Below are positions 24,154 to 35,119 of a DNA stretch of 64,000 nucleotides, in pieces. A program made the position numbers and the translations under genes. The stretch covers positions 47,426,823 to 47,490,822 of the forward strand of contig BTPG01000004.1 of the NCBI GenBank assembly GCA_036245525.1, given 5' to 3'. The stretch is from Semisulcospira habei (lineage: Eukaryota; Mollusca; Gastropoda; Semisulcospiridae). A model generated the notes under the pieces. The model searched no databases. It saw nothing but the letters and a program-made list of their open reading frames with translations, and was not told where the DNA came from. The stretch's first letter is position 1, and every line of letters begins with the position of its first letter.

Positions 24154-24329
24154 GCCCAAATGTTGAAGTCGTCTTCAGAAGACTGCGTTGCAGTGCAGGA
24201 CACAGATCCACCACGATAGTTCAAGGGTGATGCTAGAATAGCTTGGTGCCCATAGGCGCCAAGCTATTCTGGCATCACCCTTGAACTATCGTGGTGGATC
24301 TTAAATTTTGCTGGGGTAGAATAAGTTAA
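24150..24329. mobile_element. CTCATT-family MITE, copy d2, left-truncated tandem duplicate
   Basis: It starts GCCCAAATGTTGAAGTCGTC directly after the TTAA of d1, without its own left terminal repeat, then carries a complete hairpin and ends GGGGTAGAATAAGTTAA. It probably arose by local tandem duplication, not by a second insertion. Confidence 0.85.
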
Positions 24330-24383
24330 GTGTTCGTTTCTTCGTCTGGGTCTTTTTCTATCTTTGATATTTTTCCACACTTT

Positions 24384-24621
24384 TTGACCCGCATCATAGT
24401 CATACTGAGGCTAAATAGCTTCAAATCTGTTCACTGCCATAATTCTATGCAAGCTACATTACAGTACTTACAGATGAGGACATAGACCAATGGCTTTAGT
24501 TCAAGGGTGGTGCCACAATAGCTTGGCGCCTAGAGGCACCAAGCTATTCTGGCACTAACCCTTGGACTATTTCAGTTACACTAGTTGCACACACTGGTGT
24601 ATTCCGAATGATAAGGGTTAA
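24384..24621. mobile_element. TTAA foldback MITE, CCCTTATC family, copy e
   Basis: Right end ATTCCGAATGATAAGGGTTAA and a degraded left end GACCCGCATCATAG then CATACTGAGGC. The hairpin core lies at about 24496..24572. Its arms are unlike the CTCATT family; only the core is shared. Confidence 0.82.
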
Positions 24622-25189
24622 TATTCAAAATGCTCTGTTGCTGTTTGTCTGAAACTCCAGAGTACCCCAAAACGCACAAAAAAGGTCCTTTAATTTCCAG
24701 AATACATTATGTTGATTCTCACATCAATGCCATGATAAACTGTTTTGCTTCAAAAGGACAAAACGCAGCAATGTTTAAACGATTTCCTCTGTAAAAATCA
24801 TAATCGAAAGGTTTCGGGCCAGTGTTTATTGAATTTTGCACCATACTATGTAAAGAATGTTAAAGCACACATACACATTTAAGTTGGGAAAAAAAAATTA
24901 ATGTGAAAAAGAAGTATTCCATGAACTTGACCTTATTACAGACGCCTACTGTTGTGAAGACACCCATTTTGACTGTAATGCCAGTTTCATTTGTGTGAGA
25001 GAGACACCCACCCACTTTATTGGCAGAAACCCATTTTTTCGGCATCTAGTGGCTCTGTTTCTAGAAAATGTCTATTTTATTTTAAGTTATAGAGCTTAGT
25101 TATAATGTGAGTTCTAAACATTCGCATCAATTCCAGAGCCTTAGAATAAATAGAAATATGGGAACCCATTTTCACATGAAATGCTAGGT
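24622..25189. other. Non-coding, nothing recognised
   Basis: AT-rich sequence with no supported gene or repeat. Confidence 0.4.
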
Positions 25190-25640
<451 letters not shown>

Positions 25641-25669
25641 AAAGTTTTGGATTACAAACAGTCAGCCCT

Positions 25670-26030
25670 GAAGAGGATGCGTGCCTTTCGCATGAAACAT
25701 GAGAATCGTCACACTGGTACTAGCGATGCCATGACGGGAAGCTTACAGTGACGTCATTTTGCTGCTGGTGCTCTTTTTCTTCAGATTGCCTGTCGATACA
25801 CCAGTCCACAGTCACTACAGAGCGTACTAATACCGAGAAGCGCCGTGTGCCCGTCTTTATGTGCGCTGGTGTGTGTTGATCGGAGGTTGGCCGGTTAGAG
25901 AAGAGGGAAATGGATCAAAAGGATAAACTTAAAAATATGAACAATTTGGAATGTTCCTAAAAGAAAAACACATGTGAGCTCCAAACAGTACGGTAGACTT
26001 TGGGATGAGATCTGTTATGCAAGGGATGTC
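25670..26030 (+). repeat. Dispersed repeat T, copy 1
   Basis: GATGCCATGACGGGAAGCTT, GACGTCATTTTGCTGCTGGT, GAAGCGCCGTGTGCCCGTC and TGAACAATTTGGAATGTTCC-like text recur at 30125..31230 and, inverted, at 61715..62020. Confidence 0.65.
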
Positions 26031-26321
26031 AGATTTTCAAAATCAAATCACGACCGAGAAACCCCCGACAGCAAACAAATGAATGCTGCAGAATAAATCA
26101 AACATAACTACACATCAGTTTATGGCGTTTGAAACAGGACTTCAGCATAAGCTGTGACGTCATACTAACAAACTATTTACGTCACACTTTTCAGCCATTG
26201 TATGCACGGGACGGTCATTTTATTTTTTAGAATAGTTTTCTTCTAAATCATCGCTATACATAACTAGGCATCAATCGAGGTGAGTAAATTAACATTCTAC
26301 GGTATGTTTTTCCAAATACAA

Positions 26322-27060
26322 TCAAACCCCGCTTGAGCGGCTGCCGTTATATGCGGTCATCTGCTCAAAGCGACCATTACAATTTACTCCTGTTCGTTTT
26401 TACTGTATAAAGACCCTTCATACGACGGCTACCTGTGCATAACGCTTGCGGCCAGCTGTTGTCACTCGCGACACCCACTTGACCCTCCATATAGCGGCCA
26501 CTTGTGCAAGCTCGGTCAGCAGTGAAAGTTTGTCTTCTGTTTATCGTCTGAGGTTCCGACGCGCCTTTACGTCAGTCGCTTATGCTCAATCAAGCCGGAC
26601 ATCCGCTTTATCGTCCGGCCGTTTACGTCTCTAACGCCTCGGTCGAAAGGTGCATATACCATTTTTGATCAAGGTGAATTTGTATGAGCTCTGTTCATCA
26701 TAAGGCTTTTAGAAGAATACCGTTAGGCTTGTAAATAAATCTCTGAAAAAATTCAAACTGTTTGACATTGGTACTATGTGTTTCAGTGTCTGGTCGCAGT
26801 ACATTGCGTATATTATTATACTATGTAATAGTATGGTCGCATGTCCTAAAACAGTCTTTAAAGAAAATCGCGCTCATGTTGAACTAGACAACTGAAGTGA
26901 TAAAACTAAACGAACAAGGATATGTCAGATGCTAGCTGTTAATTGGAGTTTGTTTCTTTGTTCTTTAAGTAACGACCCCCGTTCCCTGGGTGGTCGTTAT
27001 AGACACGTTTGGTTATGCTGGAAATCTTTTACATGTGTATTAGCTTGATTTGTGTTTTTC
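26322..27060. mobile_element. Possible decayed pogo/Tigger-like DNA transposon
   Basis: CAATCAAACCCCGCTTGAGC with repeated GCGGYCAYC-type steps near the left, and GGTGGTCGTTATAGACACG with TTTGGTTATG near the right, resemble the ends of pogo-group elements that begin with AAACCCCGCT. No transposase remains. This call is tentative. Confidence 0.3.
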
Positions 27061-27340
27061 ATTTAGTCGCAAAGTATGAAACGACCGGCGGTTTTCAGCT
27101 TGGTCGCATTACTGTCGCAAGTAAAAGGCGTCGGGGCGGCCACACATGTTAGCAGCGCACTACTGATTAGGTCAGCCGAGCTCGTTTTCTGGCATGGTAC
27201 TCATGACACATTATTTCTAGTTTGATGTTAATTCGTTTTCATCGACCCGTTTACAGGCCGAAACTGAAATTTGTTGCGAAGATGTCCCGTTTAGTTTCGC
27301 GACATAATGACTTGCTTCCGCCGGTCTGTCATAGTATAAT

Positions 27341-27341
27341 A

Positions 27342-27384
<43 letters not shown>

Positions 27385-27539
27385 CGTATTTATATAGCAC
27401 CTAACCTCCTGACGAAGCTCTAGGCACTTTACAATTTTTTAAACATGATGCAAATATAAATATACAAATAAATATTAATAGAATAAAAGAACAACACCAA
27501 ACAGCCACAAAACACTGGTGTGTATGTGCACATACACGA

Positions 27540-27607
<68 letters not shown>

Positions 27608-28080
27608 AAACAGTCATCAGTAGGTAGACGTAAAAAAATGTTTTGAGTGAGCTTTTAAAACGAATGACTGCATTGCGCGTAGTGTATTTCTTGTGGGAGG
27701 CTGTTCCGCAGCAGAGGACTCTGGTACGAAAAACAGCGCTGCCCAAAGGACTTGGTTTTGGCAGAGGGAACACAAAGAGTGCGGGTGTCAGATGAAGATC
27801 GTATCTGTCTGGAAGGAGTGTACATGTGCAACAGATCAGAGAGATAGACAGGTCCACAGTCAAAGAGAGCAGCGTATGTCAGTGAGAGAATTTTATACTG
27901 TATCCTAGCAGAGACAGGCAACCAGTGGAGTTGGTGAAGACGAGGCGTTACGTGGTCTGGCGTACGGGCTCTAAGCACAAGGCGAGCAGCAGCAATGTGA
28001 ACTTTTTGCAGTTTGTCTGTGAGGTACTGAGGACAACCAGCAAGCAAGGCATTATCATAGTCTAGCCTAGACAGAACAAA
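27341..28080 (-). mobile_element. LINE 3' end, reverse orientation
   Basis: The minus strand encodes the C-terminus of a CR1/L2-like reverse transcriptase: LQKVHIAAARLVLRARTPDH, LHQLHWLPVSARIQYKIL and later RNSLPQEIHYAQCSHSFKS. A frameshift or microsatellite expansion ((CA)n at 27540..27605) follows, then the 3' end with ATTTATATAGCACC and an (AAT)n tail at 27341..27383. Confidence 0.82.
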
Positions 28081-28099
28081 TCCGTATTAGTATCCGTAA

Positions 28100-28230
28100 T
28101 AGTTTGTCTCATTTTTGTGTCTGTTCAGCAACAATTAATACTAAACACCCAAGTTCCTTCTTTTTAATCCGCCGTGAGATGGCCTTAGTTACCTGCTCGG
28201 CGTTAAACACAACTAACTAACTAACGTCTT
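28100..28230. repeat. SINE-like 3' fragment
   Basis: GCCGTGAGATGGCCTTAGTT and CTCGGCGTTAAACACAACTA then (ACTA)n is a typical short-retroposon tail. Confidence 0.4.
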
Positions 28231-28427
28231 TTTAATTTTTAGATACTGTCGAAAGATGAGAAGGAGAAGGAGGGTGAATATGAAGTGCGAGGGTTCCTGA
28301 CAGAGACCGAGGATAAGATATCATTTGCCCGAGGTTGAGGACGTTGCATTGGTTGAAGCAACCGCCGGACATCACCGGCGCCCTGGACCACAACAGACTG
28401 GGAACCCGAATCTTAAATTGACATGTC

Positions 28428-29985
28428 GTTGCCTTATTTACCACTTACATCTCAGCAGAAATATTTTAACATATGTACTTTCAATGCACAATCAGTGGAA
28501 CATCGTGACAAAAAGACTGAGATATGTAATTTTGTGCTTGAGCAGAACATCGATGTGTTGTTCCTGACAGAGACCTGGCTTAAATGTCAAGGCGACGAGG
28601 CGAAGTGTGTGGACATAGCTATTGCCCCAAATCTTTCCCCCATGCTGCTCGTGGTGAAGGGCTGGCTTAAAAAAAAAATTCGTGCCAGTTTATTGGAGCA
28701 TGCCAACATCACATCATCATTCCCCTTTTCTCATTCAACGTTTGAACTTGCCCAGTTGACACTTTCTGTGCTGCATCATGTGCACTTGTACTGTCTTTAT
28801 CGTCCACCCCCACAACAGAAAGAATAAACTTGCAGACACTATGTTTTTCAGCGAGTTTGCTGATTTCATGGAGCACTGTAATTCTTTGCGTGGCCTTAAG
28901 CTTGTGATTGTCGGCGATTTCAACTTTCAGTTCGACTGTCCTTCCAACACCAACACTGCTCGTATGCTTGATCTATATAGTACAAACCTTCAGTCTGTCT
29001 CACGGCGTGCATCAGCCTACGCATACCAAAGGTCATACACTTGACTGGGTCGTGTATAGAGAGGAGGACTCTATCTTTAGGTCTGCCTCTATGAGCCACA
29101 CCATGTCTTCTGACCATTTTCCAGTTCTGTGTCTTTTGGATATAACCAAACCTCAGCCCAGCCTATTATCAAGACTTCGAGGAACCTCAAGGGGATCGAC
29201 CACGACAAGTTCATAGCCAATGTTGCAGATTTTGTCGGTATCCATCCCCACGTCTCTGCCGAGCAACTCAACGCCGGTCTGCGGACTGTCCTAGACCAGC
29301 ATGCTCCCGCCACTCGCCGCCTGGTGTCTCAGCGTCACTCCACGCCCTGGTACCCGTCTGTGGCCGTTGAACTGCTCACCTTCAAGCAAGAGAGGCGTCA
29401 GGCAGAGAGGCGTTGGCTCAAGTCTGGGCTGACTGTCCATAAACAGATTCTTAATGGTTTGAAGTATAAGATTACTCGCTTGACCGCAAATGCAGACTGC
29501 TTTCATTTGCGCAAAAAAATGCTGCAGCAAGTACTTGCAAAGAAAATCTGTTCAACTGCCCAGCATACACCCAATCCGCGATCTCCCAGAACTGTTCTCT
29601 CGTGTTTTTTTTCTGTTCCAAAGTCTAAACACTACGTGGCAACATTGACAAATGTGATGATGCTCAGACATCTTGCTCGTTTGAATCTAAGTGTTTTGCT
29701 GGCACTCCTCTTGCATGCTTCAGTCCAGTGACTGAAAAGGTAGTGCTGGACATCATGAGTAAAATGTCTCTCAAGACCTGTGAGCCAGACCCTGTGCCTT
29801 TGTTCCTTCTTTTTGAATGTAAAGATGAGATTGTACCAGTTGTTACAGCTATTGTAAAGGAGTCCCTCTTGCACGGCACTGTACCTACCTGTTTCAAAAC
29901 TGCAATTGTTAAGCTACTTTTAAAGAAACTTTCACTTGATCCCAACAGTTTAAAAATCTACAGATCCGTATCTTCTTATTAATAC
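28428..29985 (+). pseudogene. LINE fragment with APE endonuclease and start of RT
   Basis: The former ORF2 opens with FNICTFNAQSVEHRDKKTE and IDVLFLTETWL (APE endonuclease box), continues with LKLVIVGDFNFQFD, the DWVV box and SSDHFPVL (S-D-H box), then the linker and the RT entry KTCEPDPVPLFLL. It stops abruptly at about 29985 just after LKIYRSVS, before the palm motifs. At least four frameshifts separate the open pieces (28423..28827, 28778..29044, 29129..29731, 29728..29982). Broken and inactive. Confidence 0.85.
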
Positions 29986-30224
29986 CCGCATGATTTTTCA
30001 TAAACAGTGTATGCATAAGCCTGCTGTTTGTCCCGGCCCTGGCGTAGAGGATTAGGTCAAAATTGTGACCTGTAAGCACTAGGCGTGAAAATCAGCAAGA
30101 ACTGAATTGCAAAGTTGATCAGAGTCGTCACTATGAACAAGGCGTCGTGGTGATGCCATGACGTGAAGCTTGAAGTGAAGTCATTTCGCTGCTCGTGCTA
30201 TTATTCTTCTTCAGAACAATAATA
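29985..30224. repeat. Pieces of dispersed repeats (6290-type and T)
   Basis: GATTAGGTCAAAATTGTGAC then AGCACTAGGCGTGAAAATCA repeats the 6290..6560 family; GATGCCATGACGTGAAGCTT repeats family T. Confidence 0.6.
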
Positions 30225-30830
30225 ATAATACATGGCATTTATATGGCACACTTTTCATATTTATAATATAACTTAAGGCGCAGGCGAAAACGACACACAC
30301 ACGCACACACACACACACACACAAGAGTCTGCAGGGGGTATGTACAGAAATACCGTAGAGATTACACGAAAGTCTGCGAGAAAAAGTAAGTTTTAACTTT
30401 GCTTTGAACTGCGTAAGGATCGGTAAGGAATTCCAAATTAAAGGAGCACTACATCTGAAAGAGCGTTCACCGGCACGAGATTTGAGATGGAACTTTGAGA
30501 AGTTTCTCTCCCGATGAGCGCTGTGAGCGAGAGGGCTGGTAATTAGACTGGAGGAAAGGTATGACGGAAGACTGCCATCAACTGAAGTGGCGGTATGGAA
30601 GGGTCGCTATCTTAAACTTTATGCGGGATTGGATTGGAAGCTAGTGAAGGTCAGTCTTTCAGTATAGGGGTTACGTGTTCTCGTTTTCGCCTGCGCTTCA
30701 CAAGCCTTGCGGCATTATTTTGAACTAGCTGAAGGCGGTTAATCTGCTCAGATGGAAGACCAAAAAAAAGCAGAGAATTGCAGTAGTCAAGACGGCTCGT
30801 GACTAAAGCGTTCCGGGGACTAACTTTGCA
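30225..30830 (-). mobile_element. LINE 3' end, reverse orientation
   Basis: ATAATACATGGCATTTATAT and AACTTAAGGCGCAGGCGAAA at the left are the 3' tail; GAGAAACTTCTC, CGGTAAGGAATTCCAAATTA and GCAGAGAATTGCAGTAGTCA further right encode, in reverse, the RT C-terminus. It closely parallels 62197..63050. Confidence 0.75.
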
Positions 30831-30899
30831 GTGGCAGATTCAGAAAGACTGTGTAGGACAGAGGCGAAGCGTATCTAGTAGCTATGCTACGACAGACCA

Positions 30900-31230
30900 C
30901 AGAGCTTCAGTACGAATGGCTCGAATCGCCCTGTGTCCGTCTTTATTTCTGTGCGCCAGTGTGTGTGGATCAGAGGGTGGGTTAGAGTAGGAGATGGACT
31001 CCTGTCGCTACACGAGCACACAGAGCATACTAATGGCGGGAAGCGCCGCCGGTGTGTCCGTCTTTATTTGTGTGCGCTGACGACGGTGTGTGTTGATCAG
31101 AGTCTGGCTTAGAGAGGACGGACATGGATCAGCATAAGCCTAAAAATATGAACAACCCTGAATGTTCCTGAAAGATAAACACATCTGGGCCCCAGACAAT
31201 ACGGTGGCTTTGGGATTAAATCCTCATTTT
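30900..31230 (+). repeat. Dispersed repeat T, copy 2
   Basis: GTCCGTCTTTATTTGTGTGC, GTGTGTTGATCAGAG and AACAACCCTGAATGTTCCTG recur at 25820..26030; a partial duplicate starts near 30920. Confidence 0.65.
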
Positions 31231-31267
31231 GTTCTTCTTATTATTATATTCGAAGTTTGTCATTAGC

Positions 31268-32426
31268 GATTAATAAGAAGAATGTTGTCAGGAACTCTTA
31301 AAAGGTGTTGTTATATTATCCAACCTTGTTATAATGGCGAAGATAGTTCAAGGGTGGTGCCAGAATAGCTTGGCGCCTAGCTATTCTGGCACTACCCTTG
31401 AACGATTAATAAGAAGAATGTTGTCGGGAACTCTGAACAGGTGTTGTTATATCCAACCTTGCTATAATGGCGAAGATAGTTCAAGGGTGGTGCCAGAATA
31501 GCTTGGCGCCTAGCTATTCTGGCACTACCCTTGAACGATTAATAAGAAGAATGTTGTCGGGAACTCTGAACAGGTGTTGTTATATCCAACCTTGCTATAA
31601 TGGCGAAGATAGTTCAAGGGTGGTGCCAGAATAGCTTGGCGCCTAGCTATTCTGGCACTACCCTTGAACGATTAATAAGAAGAATGTTGTCGGGAACTCT
31701 GAACAGGTGTTGTTATATCCAACCTTGCTATAATGGCGAAGATAGTTCAAGGGTGGTGCCAGAATAGCTTGGCGCCTAGCTATTCTGGCACTACCCTTGA
31801 ACGATTAATAAGAAGAATGTTGTCGGGAACTCTGAACAGGTGTTGTTATATCCAACCTTGTTATAATGGCGAAGATAGTTCAAGGGTGGTGCCAGAATAG
31901 CTTGGCGCCTAGCTATTCTGGCACTACCCTTGAACGATTAATAAGAAGAATGTTGTCGGGAACTCTGAACAGGTGTTGTTATATCCAACCTTGTTATAAT
32001 GGCGAAGATAGTTCAAGGGTGGTGCCAGAATAGCTTGGCGCCTAGAGGCGCCTAGCTATTCTGGCACTACCCTTGAACGATTAATAAGAAGAATGTTGTC
32101 GGCAACTCTGAACAGGTGTTGTTATATCCAACCTTGTTATAATGGCGAAGATAGTTCAAGGGTGGTGCCAGAATAGCTTGGCGCCTAGCTATTCTGGCAC
32201 TACCCTTGAACGATTAATAAGAAGAATGTTGTCGGGAACTCTGAACAGGTGTTGTTATATCCAACCTTGCTATAATGGCGAAGATAGTTCAAGGGTGGTG
32301 CCAGAATAGCTTGGCGCCTAGAGGCGCCTAGCTATTCTGGCACTACCCTTGAACGATTAATAAGAAGAATGTTGTCGGGAACTCTGAACAGGTGTTGTTA
32401 TATCCAACCTTGCTATAATGGCGAAG
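31268..32426. repeat. Tandem array of eight hairpin-containing units (133/143 bp)
   Basis: Units start with GATTAATAAGAAGAATG at 31268, 31404, 31537, 31670, 31803, 31936, 32079, 32212 and 32355 (the last partial). Each full unit has GGTGTTGTTATATCC, then GGCGAAGATAGTTCAAGGG and a hairpin. Six full units are 133-136 bp with a shortened loop side (GGCGCCTAGCTATTC); two are 143 bp and keep the full GGCGCCTAGAGGCGCC. The first unit is the most divergent. The arms and TTAA of the related MITEs are absent. Confidence 0.95.
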
Positions 32427-32444
32427 TAGACTGTAGTTGTCACA

Positions 32445-32660
32445 TTCACTCATTCAGCCCCGACCTTCCTCAGCAAGACAAGGATCGAGCATGATAGTTC
32501 AAGGGTGGTGCCGTAACAGCTTCGCGCCCATGGGCGCCAAGCTATTCTGCCACCAGCCTTGAATTATCACGCACGATCTGTCTCTAGAATTGTAATGCTG
32601 TCCGTCAGAGGGCAACTTCAACATTTGGGGATTTCGGTCCTGGGGTACTGAATGTGTTAA
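32445..32660. mobile_element. CTCATT-family MITE next to the array, diverged
   Basis: Left end TTCACTCATTCAGCCCCGAC, right end TCCTGGGGTACTGAATGTG then TTAA. The hairpin core at about 32484..32575 has several mismatches. It begins 19 bp after the last array unit. Confidence 0.82.
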
Positions 32661-32740
32661 TCCCTCTCTCTACATTTAAGAGATTAATTTTATGTCGGTG
32701 TCAGAACTCTGCTGTGCTTTTGACAGAAATATGTCTATAG

Positions 32741-32800
<60 letters not shown>
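32741..32800. repeat. (GT)n microsatellite
   Basis: Pure GT dinucleotides. Confidence 0.97.
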
Positions 32801-32803
<3 letters not shown>

Positions 32804-32885
32804 TTTCAAACAACCTTTTGTATTTCTTCTTATCTCATTAGAGCAGTGTTGCGTATTACGAACATGATTTTGGTCAGTATACTAC

Positions 32886-33482
32886 TTAACCTACGGTTCC
32901 CTAAGCAATCCAGCCCAAAAAGGTGACTTCCAAGCGTGTAAAATGCAAAGAAGTACCCAACGGAGAAAGAAACACGCTTAGAAAAGACGTGTGCGTCTTT
33001 TCTAAGCGTGTTTCTTTCTCCGTTGGGTCAGTACTTCTTTACGGTTCCATAAGCACGAATTCGATACGAATACGATCCGAACCCGACACCGTGATACAAG
33101 TTTCTTTTACAAATTGCGTCATTTTCGCTAAAAGTCGGCTGCGAATTCGTTTCCGCAGCGGGCATAAGAAAACACAAAAACATGAAAAAGACTTGCACGA
33201 ACTTTTCTGTTGGGGATTCGGATCAAATTCGTATCGGATTCGTGTTTATGGAAGGGTAGCTGAAAGCACGAATCGGATACGAACAAGATTTGAATCCGAA
33301 GCTGGTCAAAAACAGAAAAGTTATGACATCCGAAAAAATCACTAGCGAGTAAAACCATCGTGTCGTGTTCGTGACCGCAACGGACATATGGAAACACACA
33401 ATCATAAAAAACGACTTGCATAAACTTTCTTTGTTTTTGACCCGCTTTGGATTCGGATCGTATTTATGGAAACGTAGCTTAA
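32886..33482. mobile_element. TTAA-flanked dimeric element with CTACG..CATAA ends
   Basis: TTAACCTACGGTTCCCTAAG at the left and TTATGGAAACGTAGCTTAA-like sequence at the right form terminal repeats inside TTAA. The interior holds two related units (about 33041..33260 and 33265..33480), each with ACGAATYSGATACGAA and a CCGCARCGGRCAT stretch followed by GACTTGCAYRAACTTTC. Non-coding. Confidence 0.75.
32956..33027. repeat. Perfect 34-bp-arm hairpin inside the dimeric element
   Basis: CCCAACGGAGAAAGAAACAC followed by GCTTAGAAAAGACG, a TGTG loop, and the exact inverse. Beyond a 4-base bulge, AAAGAAGTA and TACTTCTTT pair as well. Confidence 0.95.
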
Positions 33483-34050
33483 TTGTATGTTTGTTTATTT
33501 GTTTGCACTTTGCTCATTAACTTCCCAACAGCAAAATTGATTTAGAAGATGACTGCTGCGCTGCCTGTGAACAAACACACACAAACCACTAAATGTATGA
33601 TGAATAGATGCTAATTGGTAAAAATGTTGACTTAATTTATTAATCCGTCTCAAAACTCGTCAAAAAAAGCCACACCTCAATATTCCAGCAAAGCATGTTC
33701 TGCGATACATAATAATATATCATGTACAATTATTGGGTCCTGTTAGCCTCCAGTTACAATAAAACAAAACAAAAACCGAGACAAAATAATAAATAAAACA
33801 ACAAAAGGGAATGGTGAATTAAGAAACATCCAATGAACATCAAATTGTACGGAGTTTAAAGCGATATGATCGATGGCCGAATAGTATTGCTAAAACACAC
33901 ACACAAAAACAAACAAACGCCGATACATAGGGTTCTCAATGGTCTTGTCTCAGCCAAGACGTTCTATCCTTCTTTTCGTAAGCCATATGAGTAAGCACAC
34001 GTTTTAGGCTTCTACTGCCCCTGGCTCAAGTCATTGGAACTCTCCAATGT
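33483..34050. other. Non-coding, nothing recognised
   Basis: AT-rich sequence with A-rich simple stretches; no supported gene. Confidence 0.4.
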
Positions 34051-34264
34051 TTAACTCATTCTACCCCAACACCGAAATCCTTAAATAGTCCCGTTGTCCT
34101 CGGAAGACTGCATTGCAGTGCAGGACACAGATCGACCATGATAGTTCAAGGGTGGTGCCAGAATAGCTTGGCGCCTACGGGCGCCAAGCTATTCTGGCAC
34201 CACCCTTGAACTATCATGGTCGATCCTTATCTTGCTGTGGGGTGTCTGAGGTAGAATGAGTTTT
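34051..34264. mobile_element. CTCATT-family MITE, copy g
   Basis: TTAACTCATTCTACCCCA to GAGGTAGAATGAGTT (right TTAA degraded to TTTT). The hairpin core at about 34133..34226 is almost perfect. Confidence 0.9.
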
Positions 34265-34354
34265 AGAGGAGAAGCCGAAGAGCGGCGGCAGCGGCATATC
34301 TTTCATTTTACGACTATTCAAATTTCGGAAGTGAAAACTCCTGGCAGTAAAGGA

Positions 34355-34588
34355 TTAACCCTTATCATTCGGAATACACCAATGTGTGAAATAAGTCTGA
34401 CTAAAATAGTTCAAGGGTGGTGCCGGAATAGCTTGACGCCTCTAGGCGCCAAGCTATTCTGGCACCACCCTTCAGTGAACTAAAGCCTGCCATTGGTCTA
34501 TACCTTATCTGTAACTAGTACTATAATGCAGCTTGCATATGGCAGTGTAAAAACGTGAAGCTTTTAGCCTCAGTATGATAGGGGTTAA
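34355..34588. mobile_element. CCCTTATC-family MITE
   Basis: TTAACCCTTATCATTCGGAA to CTCAGTATGATAGGGGTTAA. The core at about 34407..34480 has a right-arm insertion (CTTCAGTGAACTA). TTAA at both ends. Confidence 0.9.
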
Positions 34589-34851
34589 TAGATGGCACTA
34601 TAAAAAAATGTACTTAGCATGTCTTACTCTGGGCTAATCATGAAATCTGAATGTCGTAAACTGTAATTGGTCTATGTGACCTTATCTGTAAGTACTATAA
34701 TGCAGCTTGCATAAGAAAATTATGGCAGTGTAAAAATGTGAAGCTTTTGGCCTCAGTATGATAGGGGTTAATAGATGGCACTATAAAAAAAATGTACTTG
34801 GCATAGTCTTACTCTGGGCTAATCATGAAATCTAAATGTCGTAAACTGACT
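34481..34851. repeat. Tandem duplication of half a MITE plus flank
   Basis: The right half of the element and the following AGATGGCACTATAAAAAAA .. GTCGTAAACTG are repeated at about 34660..34851, giving a second TATGATAGGGGTTAATAG junction without a hairpin. Confidence 0.85.
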
Positions 34852-34859
34852 GAAAGACT

Positions 34860-35085
34860 TTTTTGCTCTTCTTCTCCTTTGTGCGCAGGAGAGCTCCTTC
34901 CATTACACTCAAAAGGCAGTGGAAAACCGCCTCTGGTACGTGCCTACCCACATGGACTGAGAAAAAGGTAGAAAAGACACAGCTGAGACAAGACAACATA
35001 GATAATCCCTTGTATAGGAGAATATCAGCAAACACAGCCCGCCAAGGAGCAGATCGCTTTAAGTTAGCCAATTATCGCAGCATTA
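34860..35085. repeat. Old dispersed repeat, copy 2 (uninterrupted)
   Basis: Relative of 735..890 and 1103..1130; here GCAGATCGCTTTAAGTTAGC continues without a MITE. No coding function recognised. Confidence 0.45.
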
Positions 35086-35119
35086 TTGTAAGACTTAACA
35101 TTTATAAAGGATATATTGT

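Noticed and set aside
31268..32426. CRISPR-like array
   Set aside because: The whole unit repeats without variable spacers and the context is an animal genome; it is a tandem satellite.
34256..34483. Frames running through the hairpin stem (VQGWCQNSLAP.. type) at 34256, 41533 and others
   Set aside because: The same peptide appears wherever the stem lies in an open frame, with unrelated flanks; it is a by-product of the palindrome. The zinc-finger ending is kept because the upstream frame is a real gene.
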